Below are positions 63,468 through 64,000 of a stretch of DNA of 64,000 bases, piece after piece. The DNA comes from Dyadobacter fermentans (GTDB lineage Bacteria; Bacteroidota; Bacteroidia; Cytophagales; Spirosomataceae), in assembly GCF_019924045.1 (NCBI RefSeq), contig NZ_JAHXBN010000011.1, forward strand, positions 62,001 through 126,000, read 5' to 3'. A program made the translations under genes and the position numbers. The notes under the pieces are model-generated. The model was not told the DNA's origin. It did not search any database and worked only from the letters and a program-made list of their open reading frames with translations. Numbering within the stretch: the first letter of the stretch is position 1; each line of letters begins with the position of its first letter.

Positions 63468-64000
63468 ATGAAAAGCTTATTTCAAAAACTCATATATGCG
63501 GCCCCATTGGCCATGATGATTACTTCCTGCGATAAAGGGTTCGAGGAAATGAACGTCGACCCCAATAAATATTCAAAGGTGGTTCCCGAATTTATGTTCA
63601 CCCGGGCGCAGCTCGACGGCGTGTCCACGAACTTCACCGGCGCCGCTTACCTGACGATCGGCCAATCTATGCAGCATTTTGCCACCTACAAAGAGGTGCC
63701 GGCCGCGGGTGACAAGTACTTCAATTTCACCTATTCGCAAGGAAGCTGGAATGCCTATGCCGGCACCGCACAAGGCCAGGGCTCGGTCATTTCAATCAAC
63801 CAGGTTATCGACGCGGTGAAAAATGACCCTTTGGCTGTGAACAAGCTGTCGGCAGCCAGGATATGGAGGGCGTATATTTTCCATCGCCTCACTGATGTCT
63901 ACGGCGACATTCCTTATTTCGATGCAGGCAAGGCATTATCCGACAAAAACTACGGCCCCAAATACGATACCCAGCAAGCGATTTACGCAGACATGCTGAA
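63468..64000 (+). CDS. SusD-like lipoprotein, locus 4 (3' end beyond window)
   Basis: The first 177 codons of a SusD-like lipoprotein. The lipobox ITSC gives an acylated Cys at residue 21, followed by DKGFEEMNVDPNKYSKVVPEFMF, the SusD-like_2 type start (N-x-D-P-N). The segment SAARIWRAYIFHRLTDVYGDIPYFDAG is a hallmark of SusD family TPR regions. It starts 14 nt after SusC. The gene has no stop in the window. Confidence 0.93.
   Translation, partial: MKSLFQKLIYAAPLAMMITSCDKGFEEMNVDPNKYSKVVPEFMFTRAQLDGVSTNFTGAAYLTIGQSMQHFATYKEVPAAGDKYFNFTYSQGSWNAYAGTAQGQGSVISINQVIDAVKNDPLAVNKLSAARIWRAYIFHRLTDVYGDIPYFDAGKALSDKNYGPKYDTQQAIYADML

Overview
The window looks like a chromosomal segment of a Bacteroidota bacterium of the order Cytophagales; the protein style resembles Dyadobacter and relatives, but the genus is an inference. 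The grounds are four SusC/SusD outer-membrane uptake pairs, each preceded by a FecI-type ECF sigma factor and a FecR-type anti-sigma factor, at least two promoters of the Bacteroidota TTTG / TAnnTTTG kind, few visible Shine-Dalgarno sequences, and Bacteroidota-specific families (DUF2851, DUF4974, DUF6934, short AMP nucleosidase). No rRNA, tRNA, CRISPR array, prophage or insertion sequence was recognised.

Layout. 1-1927: an arabinose module on the minus strand (Nudix-type regulator araR, then a ribulokinase cut by the window edge), with a 180-bp REP-like element between the genes. 2130-10602: locus 1 (sigma, FecR, SusC, SusD, Tat-exported metallophosphoesterase). 10763-18753: locus 2 with the same order, ending in a secreted endonuclease/exonuclease/phosphatase-family enzyme. 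18832-41451: mostly housekeeping and accessory genes (DUF6934 pair, OsmC, amidohydrolase lipoprotein, MtgA, CCA transferase, HigBA-like module, truncated haemoglobin, AMP nucleosidase, MarR-YceI, Maf, GH13 enzyme, SMP-30-like protein, GtrA, thiolase, MFS transporter, CBM9-like protein, beta-propeller lactonase). 41754-55861: locus 3 (sigma, FecR, SusC, SusD), followed by six exported enzymes. 56138-64000: locus 4, in which an acyltransferase and a HicAB module lie between sigma and FecR; its SusD gene runs off the window.

How the genes work together. In each locus, substrate binding by SusC/SusD is expected to signal through the SusC N-terminal STN domain to FecR, which then frees the sigma factor to transcribe the uptake genes. 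Loci 1 and 2 both end in secreted phosphoesterases, which suggests phosphorylated or phosphodiester substrates. Locus 3 encodes what looks like a complete periplasmic catabolic route: a SelA-like PLP enzyme, a deacetylase-type amidohydrolase, two PQQ-sugar-dehydrogenase-like beta-propellers (one fused to cytochrome c), a free cytochrome c and a RidA imine deaminase, all with export signals.

Two observations stand out. First, loci 1, 2 and 4 carry between fecR and susC a leader that differs in sequence but is alike in structure: an A-tract, a first hairpin, a second longer hairpin, then 36-39 nt to the susC ATG. Second, the exported PLP enzyme/amidohydrolase/RidA/dehydrogenase set of locus 3 is not a pathway I recognise. 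Consecutive genes of that set are also separated by unrelated long imperfect inverted repeats.
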